From: Bacteroidia bacterium
Lineage (GTDB): Bacteria; Bacteroidota; Bacteroidia; Chitinophagales; Saprospiraceae
Direction: 5' to 3'
NCBI GenBank assembly: GCA_030430845.1
Contig: JAUIKE010000077.1
Span: 1-36,912, forward strand
Length of the DNA: 36,912 nucleotides
Shown here: positions 24,011 to 31,785 of the stretch, in pieces
Layout: each line of letters opens with the position of its first letter
How positions within the stretch are numbered: the stretch's first letter is position 1
The notes under the pieces: generated by a model
Databases searched by the model: none
What the model was told of the DNA's origin: nothing
The model's input: the letters and a program-made list of their open reading frames with translations, nothing else
Made by a program: the position numbers and the translations under genes

Positions 24011-24011
24011 T

Positions 24012-24299
24012 TTATTGCTCATTTTTCATCAAGCGCCGACGAATGCGGATCTCTTCTTCCCTTCGTACCTGCACGATCGAGTCGACGGCGGCCCAAAGCT
24101 TGGTTTCCATCGTCACCTCACACAGGCTATCGGTTTCTGCTCGAAGGTCTGCCACAATTTTGGAAAAAACAGTATCTACCTGTGTCCGCTGCCTGCTGGT
24201 TAATTTGTCGGGAGGCGGTTCTACACAGGAGGGAAAGCTGGTAAGCCATAAAGAGAATAAAACGGCTGTTAACAAGCCGGTTGTCAAATGTTTTTTCAT
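24012..24299 (-). CDS. Small lipoprotein downstream of lptB (first)
   Basis: This 95-residue protein has a lipoprotein signal (MKKHLTTGLLTAVLFSLWLT, then SFPSC with Cys25) and a helical mature part (KIVADLRAETDSLCEVTMET, KLWAAVDSIVQVRREEEIRI). Its start codon overlaps the lptB stop by one base (TGATG), so it is translationally coupled to lptB; a link to lipopolysaccharide transport or the periplasmic bridge is an inference from that. No known family. Confidence 0.78.
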   Translation of the reverse strand: MKKHLTTGLLTAVLFSLWLTSFPSCVEPPPDKLTSRQRTQVDTVFSKIVADLRAETDSLCEVTMETKLWAAVDSIVQVRREEEIRIRRRLMKNEQ

Positions 24300-25060
24300 C
24301 AGTCTACCTTGATGATCTTTTTGCGTAATTCAAAGTTTTTCCCCAGATAAACCTTACGGACCATTTCATCGGCGGCCAGTTCTTCAGCTGTTCCGGCTTT
24401 GAGAATGCTTCCTTCAAACATCAGGTAGGCCCGGTCGGTTATGGAGAGTGTTTCCTGAACGTTATGGTCAGTGATCAGGATTCCTATGTTTTTAGTTTTT
24501 AACTTGGCCACGATGTACTGGATATCTTCCACTGCAATGGGATCGATCCCGGCAAAAGGTTCATCCAATAAAATAAACTTGGGTGAAGTAGCCAATGCAC
24601 GGGCTATTTCCGTACGTCGCCGCTCGCCACCTGATAAGGTATCTCCCCTGCTCTTGCGGACCTTTTCAAGGCCAAATTCATTAATAAGTTCTTCCAATCG
24701 ATCCTTCTGCTCCGCTTTCGATAGCTTGGTCATTTCCAATACCGCTGCGATATTATCCTCAACACTTAATTTTCTGAAAACAGAAGGCTCCTGCGGCAGG
24801 TATCCGATCCCTTTCTGGGCACGCTTGTACATTGGCAATTCCGTAATGTCTTCTTTATTTAGAAAAACGCGGCCTTCGTTGGGTTTTATAAAACCTACCG
24901 TCATATAAAAAGTAGTAGTTTTACCTGCTCCGTTAGGGCCTAACAAACCCACGATCTCTCCCTGAAGGACATCTAAAGAAACCCCTCTGACGACTTCCCG
25001 TTTTCCATAAATCTTTACTAAGTCTCTCGCCTTTAAAGTCAATTGCTCGGTATCTGCCAT
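24299..25060 (-). CDS. lptB: LPS export ABC transporter ATP-binding protein
   Basis: This 253-residue ABC ATPase has Walker A GPNGAGKT (41-48), the Q-loop region GIGYLPQEPSVFRKLS, the signature LSGGERRRTEIARALA, Walker B FILLDEPFAGIDP and the H-loop ITDHNV. The LSGGERRR signature and PQEPSVFRKL sequence are typical of LptB, which powers lipopolysaccharide extraction from the inner membrane with LptF, LptG and LptC. Those partners are not in the window. An outer-membrane barrel gene precedes it by 18 bp. Confidence 0.94.
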   Translation of the reverse strand: MADTEQLTLKARDLVKIYGKREVVRGVSLDVLQGEIVGLLGPNGAGKTTTFYMTVGFIKPNEGRVFLNKEDITELPMYKRAQKGIGYLPQEPSVFRKLSVEDNIAAVLEMTKLSKAEQKDRLEELINEFGLEKVRKSRGDTLSGGERRRTEIARALATSPKFILLDEPFAGIDPIAVEDIQYIVAKLKTKNIGILITDHNVQETLSITDRAYLMFEGSILKAGTAEELAADEMVRKVYLGKNFELRKKIIKVD

Positions 25061-25078
25061 ATATCCGGAATTCTCTGT

Positions 25079-25840
25079 TTAGTCTATGATAATGTACTTA
25101 TGTAAAAACCTGAAGCCCAGGGTTAGTTCAAAGGTAGTGTTGGAAATTGCCCGTTCACCAATGGTGGTGGTAGGTTCCGAAGCCCAGGGACTCGGGTTGA
25201 TAACGTTGTCAATTCGTGGCTGATTGTACTGCTTGGAAAAATCTGGATTGACCGTAACTTCTATGACCATGCCTATTAATTCAGAGAAAGGCAGTTGGAG
25301 TCCTCCACCTACGGAAACACCATAGTTGAATTTATTCACAAAGCCGTCAAAGGGGTAGTAAATCGCGTATGGATCCGTCTCGTCCACCCCATCAGGCCGC
25401 AATTTGGTACTGATAGTATAATCCCCGCGAATACCAAATGAATAATACCACTTGGTATCGCTCAGGCCTAAGTCAAATTTTTGCTTGGCGCCCAGGGTCA
25501 GCGTCAGATTTCTGAACTCAAAGGGAATCGTTAGCCCACCAAAATTTCGAGTCACTCCATTAGGGTCTGTGAATGTTTGGCGGCGAAAACGAAGCGCACT
25601 CCCTTTTATGTTGTACCCTCCTTGTGCAAACAAAGCCCAGGGCTCCTCTTCCTGTGCAGATTCTATGAACAGGTATCCATGGTAACGATACAGCGGCTCC
25701 CGGCTTGAAAAGCTCGTGTTCCATTTTTGTAGTCCTAGTGTGAACCCTCCTTTTACTCCAAAAGCGTAGTCCTGGGCTTTCATGTCCGTCATGCTTATTA
25801 TCAAGATACCCAGGACAAGTAGTATTGTTTTTTTCAACAT
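25079..25840 (-). CDS. Outer-membrane beta-barrel protein (PorT-like type)
   Basis: This 253-residue protein has a signal peptide ending at MTDMKAQ (about 1-22) and then alternating amphipathic strands with aromatic girdles (YAFGVKGGFTLGLQKW, FRNLTLTLGAKQKFDLGL, NYGVSVGGGLQLPFSELIGM, TFELTLGFRFLHKYIIID). It fits the small outer-membrane barrel proteins of Bacteroidota, with terminal strand at the C-terminus. It is 18 bp before lptB and probably co-transcribed with it. Function unknown. Confidence 0.82.
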   Translation of the reverse strand: MLKKTILLVLGILIISMTDMKAQDYAFGVKGGFTLGLQKWNTSFSSREPLYRYHGYLFIESAQEEEPWALFAQGGYNIKGSALRFRRQTFTDPNGVTRNFGGLTIPFEFRNLTLTLGAKQKFDLGLSDTKWYYSFGIRGDYTISTKLRPDGVDETDPYAIYYPFDGFVNKFNYGVSVGGGLQLPFSELIGMVIEVTVNPDFSKQYNQPRIDNVINPSPWASEPTTTIGERAISNTTFELTLGFRFLHKYIIID

Positions 25841-25902
25841 AACCGTATTTTTTTACAACTACCGCAAAGGTAATGTTTTTCTTTTGGTAGGGAGAAAATA
25901 TA

Positions 25903-25936
25903 AAAGGTAGAAGAGACAGATGGTTCTTCTACCTTT
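25903..25936. repeat. Hairpin in the leader of the outer-membrane barrel gene
   Basis: Arms AAAGGTAGAAGA (25903-25914) and TCTTCTACCTTT (25925-25936) flank a 10-nt loop, 63 bp upstream of the barrel gene start at 25840. It is separate from the hairpin at 25967-26002. Confidence 0.6.
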
Positions 25937-25966
25937 ATGGGTCATTTATGTTGTGGGAAATGAGAT

Positions 25967-26002
25967 GTATTTTTAGCTGCACCTGAGTGCGGCTAAAAAT
26001 AC
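25967..26002 (-). terminator. Hairpin terminator after the PDZ gene
   Basis: GTATTTTTAGC (25967-25977) pairs with GCTAAAAATAC (25992-26002), and the inner part pairs further (GCAC with GTGC). It starts 16 bp beyond the PDZ stop at 26018. Confidence 0.65.
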
Positions 26003-26017
26003 AATCAAATTACCTGC

Positions 26018-27340
26018 CTAAGCTCTATTCATCAAAATCAACTGCTTAGTAATCACTTTCTCTCCCTGCTGGATAGACAATAATAAGGTACCCGGCGTTG
26101 CTTTACGGAGGTTTAGTTCCTTTTTGTACAAACCATCAAAGTTGTTCAGTTGCTCCTGATAGATCACTCTTCCGGAAGCATCCAGGACGCGGATATTGGT
26201 AGGTACCGCTTCTGCCTTAAATTCGATGGTAATGTCCCCCAAAGAAGGGTTCGGGAAAGCCTGCCAGTGCTCTAATTCCAGCGTCGGCATTTCGCGAGGC
26301 TGAACCAGCGGCTCGGGCTTCTCCTCTACCGGAGCCAATGCAGGCTGCTCAACTGGTGCAACAGGCTCATCCGCTACCTCATCAACAGTAGGCTCTGCAC
26401 AAGTTTTGAAACGTGCATTGATGTCGATGTAGTCGCCGCCGCGATTGATCAGCAAAGTGAACTCTTCACCCGGCTCGTGTTTGTCGCGCTCATAGCGCAA
26501 TTGATTACCGGTAGTGACGTCCACCTGATCTAGCGACAGGATGATATCGCCGGCCTGCACGCCGTACATTTCTGCAGGAGTATTGCCGATGATGCTGGTA
26601 ACACGTACTCCTTCACCTTCCTGAGAAGCAAAATCAGTCGTGTACACACCGATGAAAACGTCGCAAGGATCACGCTCGTCATTCAGTCGGTAGCGAGTAT
26701 ATTCTCTTCCAGTAAGGGTAACATTCAAGCTCAAAGGCTGGCCGTCGCGGAGAACCTCCAGCGTTACATGATCGTTGGGTTGGTGCCGGGCTAAAACAGG
26801 GGTCAGGCCATTGCTTCCGTTGGTCGGCGCATTGTTGATCGACAGAACGACATCGCCGCGCTGCAACCCGCCGGCCTCTGCACCAGAGCCTTCGACTACT
26901 CTATTCACGCGGAAGCCAATGTTCCCATCTGTATGGCCGGCCACCACGCCTAGAAAGGCCTTTTCAGCTCTTTCCGGTATCAATCGCTGATTTTCGCGAT
27001 GTTCGTAATAAGTGCCGCCCCGCATGAACCGGACTTCTTTCAGTTCGTGAAGCTCTCCTTTCAGTTCTTCAATCTTTTTTAGATTTCCTTCTTGTTTTAG
27101 TTGACCGAGTTTTTCTTCGAGTTCCTTCATTTTAACGTGGAAGGCTTCAATTTCTTTGCCTTCTTCGCCAGCTTCGCGGATGTAAATGACGGTATCGTCA
27201 TCGCCTTTGACGACTTTTTCAATTTTGGTAATGCTGCCATCCTTGTTTTTTTTGATGACGATCACCTTTTTGTCGGAATCCTGCGCCAATAGGGATCCAC
27301 CTAAAATTAGCGCCAAGGCTAATAGTAGAACATTTTTCAT
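26018..27340 (-). CDS. Double-PDZ protein with type IX secretion sorting domain
   Basis: The start is probably ATG at 27340 (MKNVLLLALALILGGSLLAQ, a clear signal peptide), giving 440 residues; a longer frame begins at 27415. Residues 24-70 hold a beta/charged segment (KKVIVIKKNKDGSITKIEKV), 70-104 a coiled coil, then two PDZ domains (about 126-212 with FLGVVAGHTDGNIGFRVNRV and GDVVLSINN, and 225-312 with GVYTTD and AGDIILSLDQVDV), a Pro/Glu linker, and a C-terminal sorting domain (355-440: WQAFPNPSLGDITIEF, IRVLDASGRVIYQEQL). There is no protease domain, so the PDZ pair probably binds surface peptides. A BlaI-like operator is 82 bp upstream. It shares a short segment with the M56 protein (TVIYIREAGEEGKE against TIIYMEEGNKGE). 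Confidence 0.9.
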   Translation of the reverse strand: MKNVLLLALALILGGSLLAQDSDKKVIVIKKNKDGSITKIEKVVKGDDDTVIYIREAGEEGKEIEAFHVKMKELEEKLGQLKQEGNLKKIEELKGELHELKEVRFMRGGTYYEHRENQRLIPERAEKAFLGVVAGHTDGNIGFRVNRVVEGSGAEAGGLQRGDVVLSINNAPTNGSNGLTPVLARHQPNDHVTLEVLRDGQPLSLNVTLTGREYTRYRLNDERDPCDVFIGVYTTDFASQEGEGVRVTSIIGNTPAEMYGVQAGDIILSLDQVDVTTGNQLRYERDKHEPGEEFTLLINRGGDYIDINARFKTCAEPTVDEVADEPVAPVEQPALAPVEEKPEPLVQPREMPTLELEHWQAFPNPSLGDITIEFKAEAVPTNIRVLDASGRVIYQEQLNNFDGLYKKELNLRKATPGTLLLSIQQGEKVITKQLILMNRA

Positions 27341-27421
27341 AACTGTCTTTTGTGATGAAAAGAATTTAATTTGTATGTCGCTATTAATGACAAGGGATTT
27401 ATAATAGCGTTGCATGATGGT

Positions 27422-27437
27422 TACGAAAATTTTCGTA
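27422..27437. promoter_or_regulatory. Fourth BlaI-type operator dyad, upstream of the PDZ gene
   Basis: TACGAAAATTTTCGTA is a perfect 16-bp palindrome with the same TACGAA/TTCGTA halves and 4-bp centre as the sites at 4817-4887. It lies 82 bp upstream of the PDZ gene start on the minus strand. I found no other match in the window by eye. Confidence 0.6.
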
Positions 27438-27608
27438 GGGGTGGCAAGTTGGGATGCTGGGCTCGGCCAGGACTCGGTGGATGCTGGATGCTTTTGCGAC
27501 CTGCGGCCGCAGGATGCTGGACGTTTGCTTGGGCTTTAGTAGGAGCATTAACTTCAATTTTTGGAAAATCCGTTGGTGGGGTATAAATCAATCAAGTGGT
27601 ATTATGTT
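27438..27608. repeat. Region with GGATGCTGG repeats and a 14-bp palindrome
   Basis: GGATGCTGG occurs at 27452-27460, 27479-27487 and 27512-27520; a palindrome CCTGCGGCCGCAGG is at 27500-27513. No gene is evident. Confidence 0.55.
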
Positions 27609-27786
27609 TTTGCCTGAAGGGCAAATATAAAAACAACTCCGGGCGCCGCCCGGAGTGTAGAAACTCCTACCTCCAGACGCCCCGAAGGGGCAGCTTAATT
27701 GGAAGCCCTTTCAGGGCGGAAAATGGGGATGTTCTTTATTGCCCGGAGCGTTGCTCCGGGCAATAAGTAGAAAGTCCTTTCAGGAC
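27609..27786. repeat. Cluster of six small hairpins (REP-like)
   Basis: Hairpins at 27609-27625, 27637-27655 (CTCCGGGC-GCC-GCCCGGAG), 27679-27691 (GCCCC-GAA-GGGGC), 27705-27717 (GCCCT-TTC-AGGGC), 27736-27766 and 27774-27786 (GTCCT-TTC-AGGAC). Two share the CCTTTCAGG tip. With the preceding repeats this fills the gap between the PDZ and cytochrome genes; no transposase is present in the window. Confidence 0.7.
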
Positions 27787-27808
27787 AACACCAAGAATAG
27801 ATTGAATG

Positions 27809-28450
27809 CTACTCCGGCACAAAATCACCTGGCGTTTTGATGTCAATAAAAGCATAAATCGCTTTCAATTCTTCATCCGTCAAACTTAAAAAAGGAGTCA
27901 TCACAGCAGGCTTCCACTTATTCCAAACTTCCAAAGCAATAGGATCACCCGCGGCGATCATAGCCTGACTGTTCCGGGTAAAGGCGTAGAGCCATTCGCG
28001 ACTACGGAGTTGGGTAATACCTCCGAGGGCCGGGCCGCTGGCCCTGGTAATCATATCGACGGCATGGCAAACCCCGCAATTCCTCTTGAAAAGGCTTCTT
28101 CCTGTTTTAAAGACTGCATAAAGAGCCTCATCCAATATCACCGTATCAATAGAAGATAATTGCCACTCCCCTTTTTTATCCATGGAATAGACCGTATGCA
28201 CCCTAAAAAGGTCATTTTCTATGGGCACAGGCTTATTTTTCTGTTCTAAAGGGGTACTCGGCCCCAACTGCCACCACATCCAGCCGCCTAAAAGGATGGC
28301 GACCGTTCCCCACAAAAAAACAGATGGACTTAGAAAAGAAAACACTCGGCCTTGTATCCTCCATTTTATTTCATCCCATGCCCCGGCCTCTGGCTGCCGG
28401 TCGAAGCCGATCAATATATCCTGCAGTTCTTTTTCAAATTCGTCTCTCAT
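27809..28450 (-). CDS. Anti-sigma-like membrane protein ending in a cytochrome c domain
   Basis: This 213-residue protein has a short cytoplasmic start with the anti-sigma-like pattern seen in many Bacteroidota regulators (FEKELQDILIGFDRQPEAGA, then WDEIKWRI, residues 5-32), one membrane helix (about 44-60, FLWGTVAILLGGWMWW), a linker, and a mono-heme cytochrome c domain (about 112-205) with CGVCH (Cys125, Cys128, His129) and probable axial Met184 in PAVMTPFLSL. The positioning gives heme on the periplasmic side. Its ATG overlaps the sigma factor stop (ATGA), the usual place of an anti-sigma gene. It may hold the sigma factor inactive and release it with heme redox or ligand state; a plain electron carrier remains possible. 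Confidence 0.85.
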   Translation of the reverse strand: MRDEFEKELQDILIGFDRQPEAGAWDEIKWRIQGRVFSFLSPSVFLWGTVAILLGGWMWWQLGPSTPLEQKNKPVPIENDLFRVHTVYSMDKKGEWQLSSIDTVILDEALYAVFKTGRSLFKRNCGVCHAVDMITRASGPALGGITQLRSREWLYAFTRNSQAMIAAGDPIALEVWNKWKPAVMTPFLSLTDEELKAIYAFIDIKTPGDFVPE

Positions 28451-28995
28451 GAGTCAACAGATTTAAGTTTTTGAAATGCGGCCCTAACAGCCTTTCTGGC
28501 CCTGGCGTACTGAGAGCGGGAAGTACTTTCGGAGATACCTAACACCTGGGCAATTTCTTTATGGGAATAGCCTTCCAGGGCATATAGGTTAAACACGGTT
28601 TGGTAGCCTGGCGGAAGCTGCCGGATCAGTTGAATGACGGCCTCGGCTTTTTCGGAAGGTTCGGAATTCACTTTTTGCACGAAAGGCAAATTTTGGAGGT
28701 CTACCTTATCATCCATCGGCATCCGCTTTTTTCTCAAAAGAGAAAGAATCCGGTTGATCATCACCCGCTCCATCCACTTGATGAGCGGCCCATCCGCCCG
28801 ATACTGCGATAAAGAGCGAAAGATCTTTACAAAACCTTCCTGGAGGAAATCATGGGCTTCGGCTTCCGAGCGGGCATAGCGCTGGCAGAGGCCAAACAGA
28901 CGAACCTTATATTTTTCATACAATTCAAACTGTGCTTTGCGATCCTTTTTCAAACACCTACGGATGAGTGCCGAATCGCTTTCAGGTATCTCCAT
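28447..28995 (-). CDS. ECF-type RNA polymerase sigma factor
   Basis: The likely start is ATG at 28995 (MEIPESDSALIRRCLKKDRK), giving 182 residues; a longer frame to 29121 would be read through the hairpin at 29037-29074. Region 2 is seen in FELYEKYKVRLFGLCQRYAR and DFLQEGFVKIFRSLSQYR, the promoter-melting part in LIKWMERVMINRILSLLRKK, and region 4 in YALEGYSHKEIAQVLGISES with the recognition helix. It directs polymerase to its own regulon, not readable here. It overlaps the cytochrome gene by 4 bp (ATGA), so the two are co-translated. Confidence 0.93.
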   Translation of the reverse strand: MEIPESDSALIRRCLKKDRKAQFELYEKYKVRLFGLCQRYARSEAEAHDFLQEGFVKIFRSLSQYRADGPLIKWMERVMINRILSLLRKKRMPMDDKVDLQNLPFVQKVNSEPSEKAEAVIQLIRQLPPGYQTVFNLYALEGYSHKEIAQVLGISESTSRSQYARARKAVRAAFQKLKSVDS

Positions 28996-29036
28996 GCATA
29001 CGTACTTTGTATTAAAGGCGAGGAGAAAAATAAAAA

Positions 29037-29074
29037 TGCTGCATCGAATCATAAAAAAATGATTCGATGCAGCA
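29037..29074. terminator. Hairpin between the TPM and sigma-factor genes
   Basis: Perfect 16-bp arms (29037-29052 and 29059-29074, TGCTGCATCGAATCAT and its complement) enclose a loop of six A. It lies 40 bp downstream of the TPM stop (29115) and 41 bp upstream of the sigma-factor start; a terminator of the TPM transcript fits best. Confidence 0.75.
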
Positions 29075-29114
29075 CTAGAATTTATCAAAAAAGCTTGCGC
29101 GGGAGTGCAATTTT

Positions 29115-30362
29115 TTACCAACTCACTCCGGCTCCACCGCCACCGGAAGAACCTCCGCCCCAGCTAGAGCTGCCGCCACCGCTAAAGCCGCCTCTGGAGC
29201 CCCCGCCGATGGTACCGGAAGAACTCCGGGTTTTCTTTGGAATGGTTCTATAGTCCACTTTCCGGTAGTTGCAATGCTTACATTTATGCTCCACCTCTTT
29301 TTTACCGGAAGAATAATAAGTCGCTTGTCGCACGATCCGCGTACGGGACAAATGGTAAGTGATAAAGCCACATTTGGGGCATTTCTTATATTTTGTCAGA
29401 CGCGCGGCGTATCGCAACACCAGTACATCATCATGATCATCGGTCACCCACACATCGTAGTCGACCGAGCCCAATTCTTCCTCGGTGATTTGCCCCTCTG
29501 TCAAAAACTGATCGTCCTCTTCCTCGTTGAGTTTGTGCATAGGCTTGCCATTAAGGGGACTAAAGCGGGGCTGATTACGGAATTTATTCATCATCCGCTT
29601 GACGTAGAAGTAGACTAAAATATAGGGCAGGGGCAGTAAAAAGATGAGCCACAGAAAAGAAGATTTGCGGATCGACAGGTATTTATCGTACACATCCTCT
29701 TTACTCCTCACCACGGCAATGACGCGCATCATAATGATCAGCCCCACCACCAGGCTAATGAAAAGATAAATAGCCAGGAAAGGCGGTACGCCGGTAGTCT
29801 CCTGGAAAGATTTTCGATTTCGGGCATCTACTTCTTCTCTGACATTCGGATCTTCGAGTGATTCTTTGACCTTTCGGGTGGTAGCGATCAGTCCTTCGCC
29901 ATATTTCCCTTCTTTGAAATAAGGGACGAGTACCTGCATACCGATTCGATAGCAAATGACATCCGGCAGGACGCCTTCCAAGCCGTAGCCGGTTTCGAAT
30001 TCCGTCCGGCGTTGGTCCATGACGGTAAAAATGAGTAGGCCGTTATCATTTTTGGCCTGGCCAACGCCCCAGTGTTCGAATAACTTTACGGCAAAATCCT
30101 TGGGGTTTTCGTCCCCGATGGAATTGACTATAACCACTGCGACCTGAACGGAGTTATTGTTTTCCAGGTCTGTCAGTAAGCGATTCAGTGTGCTCACATC
30201 TGAGGAAGAAATGATATTATCCGGATTGCTGACATAGCCGGTCCCGCCCTGCTTCGGGTTTGGGATGGTATTGTATTGATAGGCCGTCTGAGCCAAGGCT
30301 GTATAAGCAAGGCCTATGAAGAGCAAAAAGCTGCATCCGGCTTTTCGAATTGATCTTTTCAT
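29115..30362 (-). CDS. TPM-domain membrane protein with zinc ribbon and Gly-rich tail
   Basis: This 415-residue protein has a signal peptide (1-25, ending ALAQ), a TPM domain (about 38-165: ISSSDVSTLNRLLTDLENNN, VAVVIVNSIGDENPKDFAVK, LIFTVMDQRRTEFETGYGLE), two membrane helices (about 195-220 and 233-254), a zinc ribbon with CPKC and CKHC (about 330-370), and a Gly/Ser-rich tail ending GGGGAGVSW. TPM proteins include enzymes acting on phosphate and factors for membrane protein complexes; here the extracytoplasmic TPM plus intracellular ribbon suggests a membrane-linked role not defined by sequence. It is divergent from the DUF4105 gene at 30565, with a palindrome between. Confidence 0.88.
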   Translation of the reverse strand: MKRSIRKAGCSFLLFIGLAYTALAQTAYQYNTIPNPKQGGTGYVSNPDNIISSSDVSTLNRLLTDLENNNSVQVAVVIVNSIGDENPKDFAVKLFEHWGVGQAKNDNGLLIFTVMDQRRTEFETGYGLEGVLPDVICYRIGMQVLVPYFKEGKYGEGLIATTRKVKESLEDPNVREEVDARNRKSFQETTGVPPFLAIYLFISLVVGLIIMMRVIAVVRSKEDVYDKYLSIRKSSFLWLIFLLPLPYILVYFYVKRMMNKFRNQPRFSPLNGKPMHKLNEEEDDQFLTEGQITEEELGSVDYDVWVTDDHDDVLVLRYAARLTKYKKCPKCGFITYHLSRTRIVRQATYYSSGKKEVEHKCKHCNYRKVDYRTIPKKTRSSSGTIGGGSRGGFSGGGSSSWGGGSSGGGGAGVSW

Positions 30363-30423
30363 TTGTTCGTTAGTGGGTTTTTCAGACTGTTGAAGGTACT
30401 AACTTTTGTGGTTAAAGTCTGTG

Positions 30424-30483
30424 TCTAGATTAAGTATATATTGCTTGCAGCTATGGCTACAGGCAATATATACTTAATTTAGA
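30424..30483. repeat. Palindrome between the divergent TPM and DUF4105 genes
   Basis: Arms 30424-30444 and 30463-30483 (TCTAGATTAAGTATATATTG-like) pair with one wobble and enclose an 18-nt loop that itself pairs at its edges (TGCAGC-type). It sits in the shared promoter region, 62 bp from the TPM start and 82 bp before the DUF4105 start. Confidence 0.7.
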
Positions 30484-30564
30484 TTGAATTTTCGATTTGC
30501 AGAAAAGCTTTTTTTGGCGGGAACGGTATTTTTTCCAACCTTTACTGTACAAAAGATAAAGGAC

Positions 30565-31737
30565 ATGCAGCCAATTTATAAAGCCATTCTACTTTTCCTC
30601 TTTCTTTCTGTAAGCATGGGTGTCAAGGCACAGTCGGCCTACTTTTCGGACAGCACGCGGATCAGCTTGCTGGTGTCTTCTCCGGGCAGTGAGTTGTACA
30701 CGGCCTTTGGTCACAGCGCCATTCGGGTGACGGATTACAAGCGCGACATCGACTGGGTGTTCAACTATGGCGTGTTCGACTTTGACACGCCTAATTTTTA
30801 CAGCAAATTTGTACGGGGGAAACTGTTGTACAAATTAGCTATTCAGGAATTCCCTTCTTACTGGAGGAGCTATACCGGCTCTCAGCAATTGGTTACGGAG
30901 CAGGTGTTTCAGTTAAACGGCATTCAGAAGCAGGATTTTCTTCGATTCCTGATGGAAAATTACAAACCAGAGAACCGTTATTACCTGTACGATTTTTTCT
31001 ATGACAATTGCGCTACCCGCATCCGGGATATTGTAGAAGAGGTAACGACCGAAGATCTAATGATTCCCAAAAGCGCGACGGCCAAGGATCCTGCTTTCAG
31101 AGATCTACTGCATTATTTTGTAGGGAAGCGATACTGGACCTCCTTTGGTATCGACATTCTTTTAGGGCTTGAGGCGGATAAAGTAGCTGATTTAAGGCAT
31201 CAGATGTTTTTGCCGGAATTCCTTTCAAAAAATCTGGGAGAGTACCAGCTGGAAAAAGAAAACGGTGTTGAGAGGGTGCTTAGCGAGCCAGTGGTGCTGA
31301 TGGAAGAAGGCCCGGAGCAGCCGTTGCTCAATTGGTTTCTCAGGCCCGTGTTTGTTATGAGTTTAATTTGCTTGCTGCTCTTGTTAGCCAGTATAAAACT
31401 CTCTAAAAAAGGGCGCAGGAATTTAGACCGTATATTGTTTATCGTACTAGGCCTTTGCGGTTTTTTCATACTCTTCATGTGGTTCGGCACGGATCACATC
31501 GCCACCAAGCGCAACTTAAATTTGGTGTGGTTAAATCCCCTTTATCTGATTTTTGCCTTTGTTCTGTCGAGGCCCAAGCTTTTATTACACAAAATCCTAA
31601 AGTGGGTTTTGTTGGTCTGTAACCTCGCCCTTTTGGTAGGTTTTGCCTGGTGGCCGCAGTACGTGCACCCCGCTTTTTTGCCCGTGATCGGCTTGAGTAT
31701 TTTTAGAGTGGTAGACTACATCAAAATTAGAGGCTAG
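30565..31737 (+). CDS. DUF4105 family membrane protein
   Basis: The preferred start is ATG at 30565 (MQPIYKAILLFLFLSVSMGV), which gives a standard signal peptide and 390 residues; the frame is open from 30484 but the extra part is poor. The N-terminal half is a DUF4105 (Lnb-type periplasmic) domain with LLVSSPGSELYTAFGHSAIR, DWVFNYGVFDFDTP and FFYDNCATRIRD, whose conserved Cys, His and Asp resemble a catalytic set. The C-terminal third has about four membrane helices (from residue 255 on). Substrate unknown. A hairpin follows the stop. Confidence 0.88.
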   Translation: MQPIYKAILLFLFLSVSMGVKAQSAYFSDSTRISLLVSSPGSELYTAFGHSAIRVTDYKRDIDWVFNYGVFDFDTPNFYSKFVRGKLLYKLAIQEFPSYWRSYTGSQQLVTEQVFQLNGIQKQDFLRFLMENYKPENRYYLYDFFYDNCATRIRDIVEEVTTEDLMIPKSATAKDPAFRDLLHYFVGKRYWTSFGIDILLGLEADKVADLRHQMFLPEFLSKNLGEYQLEKENGVERVLSEPVVLMEEGPEQPLLNWFLRPVFVMSLICLLLLLASIKLSKKGRRNLDRILFIVLGLCGFFILFMWFGTDHIATKRNLNLVWLNPLYLIFAFVLSRPKLLLHKILKWVLLVCNLALLVGFAWWPQYVHPAFLPVIGLSIFRVVDYIKIRG

Positions 31738-31744
31738 AGGGGGG

Positions 31745-31785
31745 CGGTAGTCACCTGGTGACTGCGAGTCGCCAGGTGACTACCG
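31745..31785 (+). terminator. Hairpin terminator after the DUF4105 gene
   Basis: The element (CGGTAGTCACCTGG-type arms, one wobble) starts 8 bp after the stop. TGTCCG occurs three times within the following 40 bp. The rest of the gap to 31960 shows no gene. Confidence 0.65.

Noticed and set aside
27609..27786. Possible CRISPR array
   Set aside because: The hairpins differ in sequence and length, spacing is irregular, and there are no cas genes.
28996..29121. Longer N-terminus for the sigma factor
   Set aside because: The extra codons pass through the hairpin at 29037-29074 and encode a hydrophobic sequence unlike a sigma factor start.
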